From NCBI GenBank assembly GCA_947372405.1, contig CANBTO010000348.1, positions 1-5,808 of the forward strand: DNA of 5,808 bases, given 5' to 3'. The translations under genes were made by a program, and so were the position numbers. Shown here piece after piece: positions 1-5,699 of this stretch (the first letter of the stretch is position 1; each line of letters opens with the position of its first letter). The notes below the pieces were generated by a model. The model did no database searches and was not told the DNA's origin. It was given only the letters and a program-made list of their open reading frames with translations. This DNA comes from Verrucomicrobiaceae bacterium. GTDB lineage: Bacteria; Verrucomicrobiota; Verrucomicrobiae; Verrucomicrobiales; Akkermansiaceae.

Positions 1-2
1 CT

Positions 3-419
3 CCTGAGGACTTCAAGGAGGTGGATCGCCTGTTGGCGGAGGTCTTCGGACAACGCCGTCCCGCGTTGGTCAGCGCGAGTGGAGAGCAGTTGGAGCTGCC
101 ACAACCCGTATTTGACCTTTTGATTCATGTGCTTCGCTCGATCCGAGAGCGCCGTGCCATCGTCATGCTGCCGGAGGATGAGGCATTTACTACGCAAGCC
201 GCGGCGGATTACTTGGGGATGTCGCGGCCGTTTCTAGTCGGCCTTCTCGAAAAGGGCGACATTCCATTTCACTATGTGGGCAGTCACCGCCGTGTGCTGT
301 TTCGTGAATTGATGAACTACGAGAACAAGAGAGACGCCGCCCGCCGGGAAGGCATGAGCAGCCTCTTCCAGAAAGTCCAAGCTGCCGGACTCGATGACGC
401 AAGTTACACGGGTGAATGA
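3..419 (+). CDS. Excisionase-family HTH antitoxin (VapB50-like), 5' partial
   Basis: This is the probable antitoxin of a type II toxin-antitoxin pair: it should bind DNA at its own promoter and neutralise the PIN toxin encoded next. Counting from the GTG at 21, residues 57-100 form an excisionase/MerR-like winged helix-turn-helix: FTTQAAADYLGMSRPFLV, then GDIPFHYVGSHRRVLF, the usual 'P-hhrVGtHRRi' wing. An acidic, amphipathic tail (about 101-132) would contact the toxin. The frame is open to the window edge, and the residues before the GTG (PEDFKE) read as protein. AAGGAG abuts that GTG with no spacing, so 21 is unlikely to be the true start; family members are some 20 residues longer. The stop overlaps the toxin start (ATGA, 416-419), indicating translational coupling. 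It resembles Mycobacterium Rv3750c/VapB50 from memory. The fold is confident; the antitoxin role rests on the neighbour. Confidence 0.85.
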   Translation, partial: PEDFKEVDRLLAEVFGQRRPALVSASGEQLELPQPVFDLLIHVLRSIRERRAIVMLPEDEAFTTQAAADYLGMSRPFLVGLLEKGDIPFHYVGSHRRVLFRELMNYENKRDAARREGMSSLFQKVQAAGLDDASYTGE

Positions 420-1003
420 AAGGCGCGAATTACAGAGTCGTGCTCGACGCTTGTGTGCTGGCCAACCATGGCATCTGCGACCTGTTTCTACGCCTCGCCG
501 AACGCCCGCGCCTCTACTCACCGATCTGGTCCCGTGAGATCCTGGACGAAACAACCCGGACTCACGTCACCAAGTTGAACTGGCCGCAAGATCTAGCGGA
601 TCACTGGCGAAACGAGGTTCAAAAACACTTTGCAGAAGCTCTGATAGAGGATGCATCCTGCCTGGAACCTGTGCTGATCAACGACGTCAAGGATCGCCAC
701 GTGCTGGCGACCGCTATTCGTTCCGGAGCATCGACCATTGTGACGTTCAACCTTCGTGACTTCAGTGCGACAGCTCTGGCCCCGTGGGATATTCAAGCGG
801 TGCATCCGGCTGACTACCTGATCACCTTATACACGATCGCGCCGGACGTAGTGGTTGCGAAACTCGGCGATATGGCTCGCGATAGAAAACTGGAACCGAG
901 ACTCTATCTGGAAAAGCTCGGCCGAAGTGTTCCGGCGTTCGCCACGCATGTTGCAGAGGCGCTCGGATGGTCGCTTGATTGCGACAACGGCAAGGGGGCG
1001 TAA
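416..1003 (+). CDS. PIN-domain toxin, VapC50-like ribonuclease
   Basis: This 195-residue protein is a probable VapC-type toxin, a Mg2+-dependent endoribonuclease of the PIN fold that acts on cytoplasmic RNA. The acidic active site is visible: D11 in VVLDACVLAN, E41 (or E45) in WSREILDE, D93 in NDVKDRHVLATA, and N112/D115 in TFNLRDF. The core fills residues 7-135. Residues about 135-190 (YLITLYTIAPDVVVAKL onward) form a helical extension, so the protein is longer than classic VapC (about 130 residues) and matches the PIN_3/VapC50 type (Rv3749c in M. tuberculosis, from memory). The start ATG overlaps the antitoxin stop by four bases, so the two genes form an operon; its promoter lies outside the window. 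All catalytic acids are present, so the toxin should be active. Its RNA target cannot be read from the sequence. It runs convergent to the methyltransferase gene, with 34 bases between the stops. Confidence 0.88.
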   Translation: MKGANYRVVLDACVLANHGICDLFLRLAERPRLYSPIWSREILDETTRTHVTKLNWPQDLADHWRNEVQKHFAEALIEDASCLEPVLINDVKDRHVLATAIRSGASTIVTFNLRDFSATALAPWDIQAVHPADYLITLYTIAPDVVVAKLGDMARDRKLEPRLYLEKLGRSVPAFATHVAEALGWSLDCDNGKGA

Positions 1004-1037
1004 ACTCGCCACAGGTTGATAGGCGGCGGGGAGAAGT

Positions 1038-3045
1038 TCATTGACTGGGGGGATGAATCCCGCGCTCCAATTTGACAAACTCCCCCCACTTTTCCTTCGT
1101 TGGCCCATAGCCGATGGTTTCCTCGCGCAGGCCGAGTTTGCGGAGCTTGGCGCTGAAGCGGTCCATTTTCGGGCGGGCCGGGTGGTCCTTGGGGAGGAAG
1201 CGTTCTTTGAAAAAGAGGAGCTGATGCTCTCGACCGTTGGTATGGTCGATGACCGTGACGAAGAGCCGCCTGAGATCGATCTTGATCCGGGTGAGTAGCT
1301 GGGGAAGCGGTGTGGTGTCGAAGTCGCGGTAGTAGTGGAAGGTGAGTTTGCGTGAATGGAGATGGATCTTGATGAGGTCGGCCTCGCGGGGATCGCCGTA
1401 GAGGCGGGCGGCGCACTCGACATAGACACGGAGGATGACCGGGAGTTCGTCTAGCAGACTGCGATGGACGGTGAAGTGGCCTTCCTTTGGATCGAGGAAA
1501 CCGAAGTCGAGTTGTGCGGCGGCGATTTCCAGTTCGTCCGAATCGCCGGCGGCGAACATGAGTTCGCGGGCTTTTTCCTCGGCGTTGGTGTAGCTGCCGA
1601 AGAACGCGCGGAGGTCGCGCTGAAGGCGGAGAGAGAGCTGGTTGAACGGGATCTTGCGGCGGAGCTGGGCGGCGGCGATGAAGACTAACAAGTCCTCCTT
1701 TCGACGCTGGCGGGCGGCGACAAAAGTAGGCTCACCGAAACGGTCAATGAAGAGCTGAAGCGCTCTTGGTAATGAACCGCAGGCCTGGCGGACTTCGGCG
1801 AGACGGTCGAACTCTTCGTCGCGAGGGATGCGTCCTAACACGAGAACAGACTCCCAAAAGTCATCGAGTAGCTCGCGGTGCGTGTCGTAGGGATCGCGTT
1901 TCGCCCGGAGTGCTTTGAGGATGCCGAGTCGGCGTGAGAGCGATTCCCAGTCGATGAAGCGGCGGGCGCGGGAAGCGAGAAAGTCGTGGAGTTCCGCCGT
2001 GTCGCGAAAGACCAGATAGATGCCGAGGCCGACCGGCACAGCTTCGGTGTGCAAGGTGTCTTCGAGCAGGGCTTGAATTTCCGCCGGTTCGAAGAATTTC
2101 TGAAAAGTGTCGCGACGGGTGAGCACGCCGTCGCCGAATGTAAGGACATCATCATAGGCTTCCTGACCGGCGATGAGGGTGGAGACAAGAAGAGCACGGC
2201 GAGTGTGGTGCCAGGCGTCTAGCACGGCTTCGACACGTTCGGCAGGATCTTCAATGACATTGAGGACGAAGCCGAGATTGACCACGTCGGCGGTCTGTTT
2301 TGGCTCGTCCGGCGCATGGACCGGGTCCCAGCCGTTGGAGGGGTGGCCAAGTTTTTCAATCGCGAGGACATCGCCACCGTGGCCGCAACCGTAATCGAAG
2401 AAGGATTCACCCCGGCGGAGCTGGCCGAGTTCCAGCAGCGTCTTGACGGGTTTGGATATTTCACGGCGAACGAGGGCCGTCTTATGGCGGTGAATTTTCT
2501 TGTTTGGAATGGCAGGGACAGCAGAGATTCCGGTAGCCGCGCTTTCAACCAGGCGATGGCCTTTGAAAGCGAGACCCTTTTCCGCCAGGATACGCTCCCA
2601 GTTGATGCGGAAGCCGATGCGGGCGGTGTCTTCCAGCAACCCGGCGGCTTCCTCCTGCCGTGTAAGTTTGGCGAACTTCCCATGCAGCGGGTGCTCCGGT
2701 GCTAGAAATGTCTCCTTGCGATGGTGGATTGGCGCGCCCTCGGTAATCGTCGCGGCGGGTCTTACCGGTGACGAGATCGACGATGACCGCCTCCTTCAAG
2801 GCGGGGTGCGGGTCCTTTTCGAAATCCGGATAGGCAAGAAAAGAGATCTTGGGCGAGGCGGTGTGGAATTTCAGCAAGTTGAACTCCGTGCCGATTTCCA
2901 TGCGCTTCCGAAGCTCTGCCACCGTAATCCGGAGCAGCGATGGAATAGCCGATTTTTCTCCGGGATCGAGCAGATACACCGCGCCTGGCAAGCGCTTGCC
3001 ATAAGGCAGAGCGTCGATGGCTTCTCGGTATTCGGCGCTGGTCAC
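1038..3045 (-). pseudogene. DNA phosphorothioation-associated putative methyltransferase, frameshifted
   Basis: The two halves lie in different frames. The N-terminal half starts at GTG 3045 (MTSAEYREAI, with YGKRLPGAVYL near residue 15); the rest runs to the stop at 1038. The break is near 2722-2730, after residue 106 (YRGRANP); the other frame resumes as HHRKETFLAPEHP. Joined, they give about 670 residues. The centre is a class I SAM-dependent methyltransferase: RHKTALVRREISKP, motif I FFDYGCGHGGDV, GWDPVHAPDEP, ADVVNLGFVLNVIEDPAER and TRRDTFQKFFE are hallmarks of the family found beside dnd/dpt phosphorothioation genes. The methylated substrate is not established, and no NPPY-type adenine-methyltransferase motif is seen. 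The two ends of the protein are homologous to each other. No other phosphorothioation gene is present. The start has no clear ribosome-binding site. Apart from the single shift both parts look well preserved, so the lesion is recent or a sequencing error. Confidence 0.85.
1047..1099 (-). repeat. 53-bp dispersed repeat, copy A
   Basis: This segment matches 3994-4046 at 45 of 53 positions without gaps (counted by eye); the core AATCCCGCGCTCCAATTT is identical. It contains a short inverted repeat, GGGAT (1050-1054) and ATCCC (1057-1061). On the - strand it is read in frame as the end of the methyltransferase gene (KWGEFVKLERGIHPP), so the repeat supplies that protein's last residues. I recall KLERGI-type tails on unrelated Verrucomicrobiota proteins, but that is memory and was not checked. 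Confidence 0.75.
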
Positions 3046-3157
3046 GCTTGATGAATACCACGCAGGGAAAGCAACGTCACGCCACGGAATGTGCAGGAGT
3101 TTGAGCGACCATGTTGTCTTGCTGTGAGGCAGAGTTGTGAAGGACAGTCTGGGCCGC

Positions 3158-3250
3158 TCAAGCCATCACGATCCGCGCGCCGGTGTCGAGTGCGTTGAGG
3201 CGGTGCTGGAGGCTGGCGATGGCGGTGAGGATTCGGAGTTTGAGGTGAGG
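3158..3250 (-). pseudogene. Gene remnant: C-terminal tail of an unrecognised protein
   Basis: Between higA and the methyltransferase gene, one - strand frame shows strong coding bias: nearly every third base is G or C. It translates to a plausible helical tail, LKLRILTAIASLQHRLNA followed by LDTGARIVMA and a TGA at 3158-3160. The frame is open further upstream, but there it crosses the higA terminator and higA itself, in another frame, where the bias disappears. A TTG at about 3278 could start a short protein, but a 3' fragment of a gene whose front was lost, perhaps when higBA arrived, is more likely. I do not recognise the family. Confidence 0.3.
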
Positions 3251-3253
3251 ATC

Positions 3254-3275
3254 AAAAAAGCGATCAGGCCATCGC
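3254..3275 (-). terminator. Intrinsic terminator of higBA
   Basis: The - strand reads GCGAT-GGCCTG-ATCGC followed by six T: a 5-bp perfect stem (3271-3275 with 3260-3264), a 6-base loop and a T tract at 3254-3259. The hairpin overlaps the last codons and the stop of higA, which is compact but compatible with a Rho-independent terminator. The short stem makes it moderate in strength. Confidence 0.5.
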
Positions 3276-3563
3276 AAGTTTTGGAGCTGGAAGGATTTCT
3301 CGTTTGATCTGAGGTCCCTTGTCGGCGACCGCCTTGCTGAGATCATACTCCGCCTGAAGGCGGATCAAAAGCGCTGCGGAAATGCCGAGGTAGCGCTCGA
3401 ACCGCAAGGCGGTATCGGCGGAGACGCCTTTTCTTCCGGCGAAAATATCGCTGATGCGGCTGCGCGGAATTGCCATGTCCCTGGCGGCCTTGGCGGCAGG
3501 AATGGAGCGTGCTTCCAGTTCGTCGTGAATGAGGCCGGCGGCGGGGTTGGTGCGGAGTTTCAT
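3264..3563 (-). CDS. higA: HigA-type XRE-family antitoxin
   Basis: This 99-residue protein should neutralise HigB and repress the higBA promoter. Residues about 23-62 form a Cro/C1-type helix-turn-helix in the HigA pattern: AAKAARDMAIPRSRISDIFAGRKGVSADTA with recognition helix SRISDI, followed by LRFERYLG and LIRLQAEYDL, which match the conserved 'aLRLaryFGts..fWlnLQ..YDL' stretch of the HigA (TIGR02607) family. I chose the ATG at 3563 (MKLRTNPAAG) over the upstream in-frame Met codons because it leaves a 4-base gap after the higB stop and matches the usual family length. The longer frame would run back through higB. The toxin-first order is typical of higBA. The stop lies within the predicted terminator. 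Confidence 0.9.
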   Translation of the reverse strand: MKLRTNPAAGLIHDELEARSIPAAKAARDMAIPRSRISDIFAGRKGVSADTALRFERYLGISAALLIRLQAEYDLSKAVADKGPQIKREILPAPKLAMA

Positions 3564-3567
3564 GGAA

Positions 3568-3873
3568 TCAATGGGTGTCTTCGATTTTAACGAGGGAAAC
3601 ATCGGTGAGTTCTTGGTTGGCCCATGCGAAGGTGATGCGCCATTTCGAGGCGCGGGCATTGGCGTCGATGGAATATTTCTTCGTGCCGTGGAGTTTGTGG
3701 TAATGAAGCGAGTGAAGGGTTAGAAGATCTTTTTCGGATGAATGATGAAGGATAACGAGGCGTTCCTGTGCTTTATCGATGCGGATGTCACCCAGTTGTC
3801 TGGCTTCTTTCTTCGTCAGTTCCACGCCTCGGAAGATCTTTTCGGTGAGTGGATCGGCGAAGCTTTTGATCAT
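3568..3873 (-). CDS. higB: HigB-type toxin (RelE superfamily mRNA interferase)
   Basis: This 101-residue protein should cleave mRNA on the ribosome. The family signature is clear: an N-terminal MIKSFADPLTEKIFRG; LTKKEARQLGDI; then LHGTKKYSIDANARASKWRI and TFAWANQ, matching the HigB 'l.G.r.gqySIRIN.qWRIcFrW' core. It is slightly longer than typical (about 92). The C-terminus is EDTH, where most homologues have a DYH triad, so the usual catalytic tyrosine is replaced by Thr100 while Asp99 and His101 remain. ATG 3873 fits the family N-terminus better than Met codons further upstream, and the promoter would lie inside the longer version. No Shine-Dalgarno sequence precedes it. Base composition is AT-richer than the neighbouring genes (two 60-base lines here and just upstream have about 40% GC), suggesting transfer. 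Confidence 0.9.
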   Translation of the reverse strand: MIKSFADPLTEKIFRGVELTKKEARQLGDIRIDKAQERLVILHHSSEKDLLTLHSLHYHKLHGTKKYSIDANARASKWRITFAWANQELTDVSLVKIEDTH

Positions 3874-3880
3874 CGTAGGA

Positions 3881-3892
3881 GGATTGTAATCC
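3881..3892. promoter_or_regulatory. Candidate HigA operator palindrome
   Basis: GGATTGTAATCC is an inverted repeat with perfect 5-bp arms and a 2-base centre. It covers the whole -10 box of the proposed higBA promoter. HigA proteins bind short palindromes over their own promoters, so this is a natural site for autorepression. The role is inferred from position and symmetry only. Confidence 0.45.
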
Positions 3893-3910
3893 AAAAAGAG
3901 AACATGGCAA
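3883..3910 (-). promoter_or_regulatory. Sigma-70-like promoter of higBA
   Basis: On the - strand a -35 box TTGCCA (3910-3905, 5 of 6 to consensus) is separated by 16 bases from a -10 box TACAAT (3888-3883, 5 of 6). Only nine bases separate the -10 box from the higB ATG, so transcription would start two or three bases before the start codon and the mRNA would be nearly leaderless. This fits the absence of a ribosome-binding site. Confidence 0.55.
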
Positions 3911-3993
3911 GAGCAACGATGATTCAGAGTCATGAAAATTTTGATGACTGGATGAGATTCGCCGGGGATTGCTGAATAAAGCGATCCTACTCA

Positions 3994-4046
3994 GGCGGGA
4001 TCAATCCCGCGCTCCAATTTCAGAAACGCCTCCCACTATTCTTTCG
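3994..4046 (-). repeat. 53-bp dispersed repeat, copy B
   Basis: This is the second copy of the repeat at 1047-1099. It lies ten bases beyond the stop of the 91-residue gene, between that gene and higB. It has a better hairpin than copy A: GCGGGA (3995-4000), loop TCAA, TCCCGC (4005-4010). No T tract follows, so it is not a standard terminator. Read in the same phase as copy A, it gives WEAFLKLERGIDPA bracketed by stop codons, so the peptide pattern is kept although no gene runs into it. Confidence 0.75.
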
Positions 4047-4056
4047 GCGGTGGTGA

Positions 4057-4332
4057 TCAGGGTTTGACCGGTGAGTTACCTTCGTTGAACACGGCGATCC
4101 GACCTGCGCGTTCCTCCGAATATTGCTGGAGGCGGGCTTCGATCAGGCGAAGGTCGGAAGGTGCCACATGAGAGAGAATTTCCTTGGGGGCCCCAGCTCC
4201 ATAGGGGTGCCAGGAGCCATCGGTAGGATCAAACATGCAATGCGGCGCATCTGGGAGTTGGGTCCGGATTCGGCCTGAGCCGGGGACAGTGTGGATTTCA
4301 ATCTGGAGGTCTGGGCGGATTTCGAGTTTCAT
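4057..4332 (-). CDS. Small protein of unknown function, 91 residues
   Basis: I do not recognise this protein. It starts MKLEIRPDLQIEIHTVPGSG, a likely beta hairpin. A middle segment with CMFDPTDGSWHPYGAG suggests a compact beta structure with an exposed aromatic loop. Residues about 55-75 (APSDLRLIEARLQQYSEE) look like an amphipathic helix. There is no signal peptide, membrane segment, cysteine cluster or catalytic motif. The ATG at 4332 follows the stop of the broken small gene by 21 bases, and both lie downstream of the ARPP-1 gene on the same strand, so it may be the last gene of that unit. No Shine-Dalgarno sequence is visible. Its coding status rests on open frame length and sensible composition. 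Confidence 0.6.
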   Translation of the reverse strand: MKLEIRPDLQIEIHTVPGSGRIRTQLPDAPHCMFDPTDGSWHPYGAGAPKEILSHVAPSDLRLIEARLQQYSEERAGRIAVFNEGNSPVKP

Positions 4333-4353
4333 GGTGGTATTCTTTCAGGAGAT

Positions 4354-4594
4354 TCAGGCGATGACTGCTATGGAAGGGTGCTGCTGGGAATCGAGAATCC
4401 GATCCCTCTTGGATCTGGCGGTTTCAATGCTGCGGGTTCTAAGGTTCACGCGGACCCGTTCCGCCGTGCCGTCGGGCAGGTGGAAGGTGCCGTGAAACCA
4501 CCAGGTGCCGTGGTTGTTCCAGAGGTGGTGGCCGTCTATCGGTGATGGCGGCGTAGCGGTGCTTCGGAGGGATGATGACCCTTGCCCAGGCCAC
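4354..4594 (-). pseudogene. Small frameshifted gene, about 79 codons, basic protein
   Basis: Coding signal changes frame here. From a GTG at 4594 one frame gives VAWARVIIPPKHRYAAITD with mostly G/C third bases and ends near 4538. A second frame then continues from 4536 as DGHHLWNNHGTWWFHGTFHL, then PDGTAERVRVNLRTRSIETA and RSKRDRIL, and ends with TGA at 4354, again with strongly G/C third positions. The second frame has no ATG, GTG, TTG or CTG between its upstream stop and this point, so it cannot be a separate gene. Removing one base (4537) joins them. The WWF..TFHLPDG...RVNLRTRSIETARSKRD pattern weakly resembles the N-terminal DNA-binding arm of tyrosine integrases; this is inference. It overlaps the 3' end of the ARPP-1 gene. 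A GGAGG lies only two bases before the GTG. Confidence 0.45.
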
Positions 4595-5552
4595 CGCCTC
4601 CGAACAGGGCGAGGTGGACGATGGTTTCATCCACGCGCAAAGCCGCGCCGTGACCAAAGCGGAAGCGCAGGCGGTGGTCGGTGCCGAGTCCCGCGGGGGT
4701 GTGGGCGGATTCCTCGGCCTTGGCCGCCTCCACCAGAAAGCGGAGCGGGGCTTCGGGGTCCAACGGCTTGCTGGAGACGCCTTGTTTTCGCACCAGGAAA
4801 TCCATCGCATGACTCTCCACCAGGCGGCGGTGTAGCTTTGCATAGGCCTCCGGTCGTGAAAGCAAATCCATTCCCTCGACGCGGTCGCCAATGACGGCCA
4901 GCAAACCGCATTGGCTTTCATGGCAGGGGGAGTCACGCGTGAACTCGTCGAGTTCACGCTGGCGGCCCTCGTAGGCATCCTTCATCGCGCGGGTCTTGGA
5001 ACTTTCGTCGCTCTTCGCGGCGAAATGCAGCTGCTCGATTTCCGACCAGACCGCGGATTGGTTTGAAATGTGACCTTCCTTGAGCTCAAGCGAGATCGCG
5101 ACATCGGCCGATTTGCGCTTGCGCAACTCCGCATAGGCGAGGCTGCCACTGCTGCCGAATTGCGGGGAATCATAAGACCAGCGTCCCTGTTCCGTGCAAC
5201 TCACCGGCACGTCGAGTGCCGAGCCGGCCGCAATGAGGATCGTGGTGTTGAGAATGCGGTTCTGTTTGGCTCCCTTGAGTTCCTCGCCATCGAAAAGCAG
5301 GACGTTGTGCGGTGTGTCATTGATGACGCGGAGGTTTGGGACAGACCCACCTTCGCTGACTTCCATGATCGTGAAGCCGACGAGCGACAGAGCGTCGACC
5401 AGCATGACGTAGGCCGGAACAGGCCTGCATTCGGTGAATACCGGCCACAGACCAAGGCCGTTCTGGACCCGAGGTTCTCCCAGCTTGAGGGAGGACAGCA
5501 GGCCGGTAATTGCAGGATGGATGGGGGAGGTAGGGGATGTGGATTCAGACAT
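4536..5552 (-). CDS. ARPP-1 / DUF6569 family protein
   Basis: This 338-residue soluble protein matches the ARPP-1 (DUF6569) family. The characteristic block is residues 64-125: EVSEGGSVPNLRVIN, then VLLFDGEELKGAKQNRILNT and VPVSCTEQGRW, the most conserved part. Later family features are SGSLAYAELRKRKSADVA (about 136), QSAVWSEIE (about 165), GLLAVIGDRVEGMDLLSRPE (216-235) and the closing ALRVDETIVHLALF. No biochemical activity is firmly assigned; the fold appears to be all-beta at the front. No signal peptide or membrane segment is seen. The ATG at 5552 is the first in frame and gives the expected length; the ribosome-binding site is poor. The last 20 residues after LALF are Gly/His/Arg-rich and look unconserved, and their DNA doubles as the start of the next small gene. 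A WYL regulator lies upstream and may control it. Confidence 0.85.
   Translation of the reverse strand: MSESTSPTSPIHPAITGLLSSLKLGEPRVQNGLGLWPVFTECRPVPAYVMLVDALSLVGFTIMEVSEGGSVPNLRVINDTPHNVLLFDGEELKGAKQNRILNTTILIAAGSALDVPVSCTEQGRWSYDSPQFGSSGSLAYAELRKRKSADVAISLELKEGHISNQSAVWSEIEQLHFAAKSDESSKTRAMKDAYEGRQRELDEFTRDSPCHESQCGLLAVIGDRVEGMDLLSRPEAYAKLHRRLVESHAMDFLVRKQGVSSKPLDPEAPLRFLVEAAKAEESAHTPAGLGTDHRLRFRFGHGAALRVDETIVHLALFGGGGLGKGHHPSEAPLRRHHR
4937..4959. repeat. Perfect 23-bp inverted repeat inside the ARPP-1 gene
   Basis: GCGTGAACTC and GAGTTCACGC are 10-bp perfect inverted arms around GTC. A near third copy, GAGTCACGC (4930-4938), overlaps the left side and creates the palindrome TCACGCGTGA (4933-4942). 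The DNA encodes RELDEFTRDS of the ARPP-1 protein, so it is in coding sequence. Confidence 0.7.
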
Positions 5553-5699
5553 GCCCGGAACTTACCACCGGGGGTGGGACAAATACCGGGTCAGGTCCGG
5601 AAAAAGATGATATTTCATCCGGTTTTGTCTCAAAAATCCGCAGTATCCCGTTTCGTCGGACGCTTCCGTTTTTATCACGGATGCACCACAGGAAAACCA

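Noticed and set aside
1..20. CTCCT and AGGAG inverted arms at the window start, and AAGGAG as a ribosome-binding site for GTG 21.
   Set aside because: The frame is open to the edge and AAGGAG touches the GTG with no spacing, so this is probably internal coding sequence.
1041..1688. Open frames on the + strand opposite the methyltransferase gene.
   Set aside because: They are antisense shadows produced by codon bias of the - strand gene and have no recognisable domains.
2700..2730. Programmed ribosomal frameshifting in the methyltransferase gene.
   Set aside because: There is no slippery heptamer, no stop-codon stall site and no stimulatory signal in the right place; a deletion explains the data better.
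3046..3166. Upstream extension of the methyltransferase frame beyond GTG 3045.
   Set aside because: The frame is open to about 3166 but has no ATG, GTG or TTG start there and the translation does not resemble the family N-terminus.
3995..4010. GCGGGA-TCAA-TCCCGC hairpin as an intrinsic terminator.
   Set aside because: No T tract follows on either strand; it is better explained as part of the dispersed repeat.
5601..5619. Hairpin GATGA-AATA-TCATC followed by five T on the - strand, a possible terminator for the WYL gene.
   Set aside because: The 5-bp stem has only two G-C pairs and lies about 80 bases past the stop; it is too weak to annotate.
5614..5634. TTGAGA and TATCAT on the - strand as a promoter for the ARPP-1 gene.
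   Set aside because: The spacing is only about 15 bases and the boxes overlap the weak hairpin; not better than chance.
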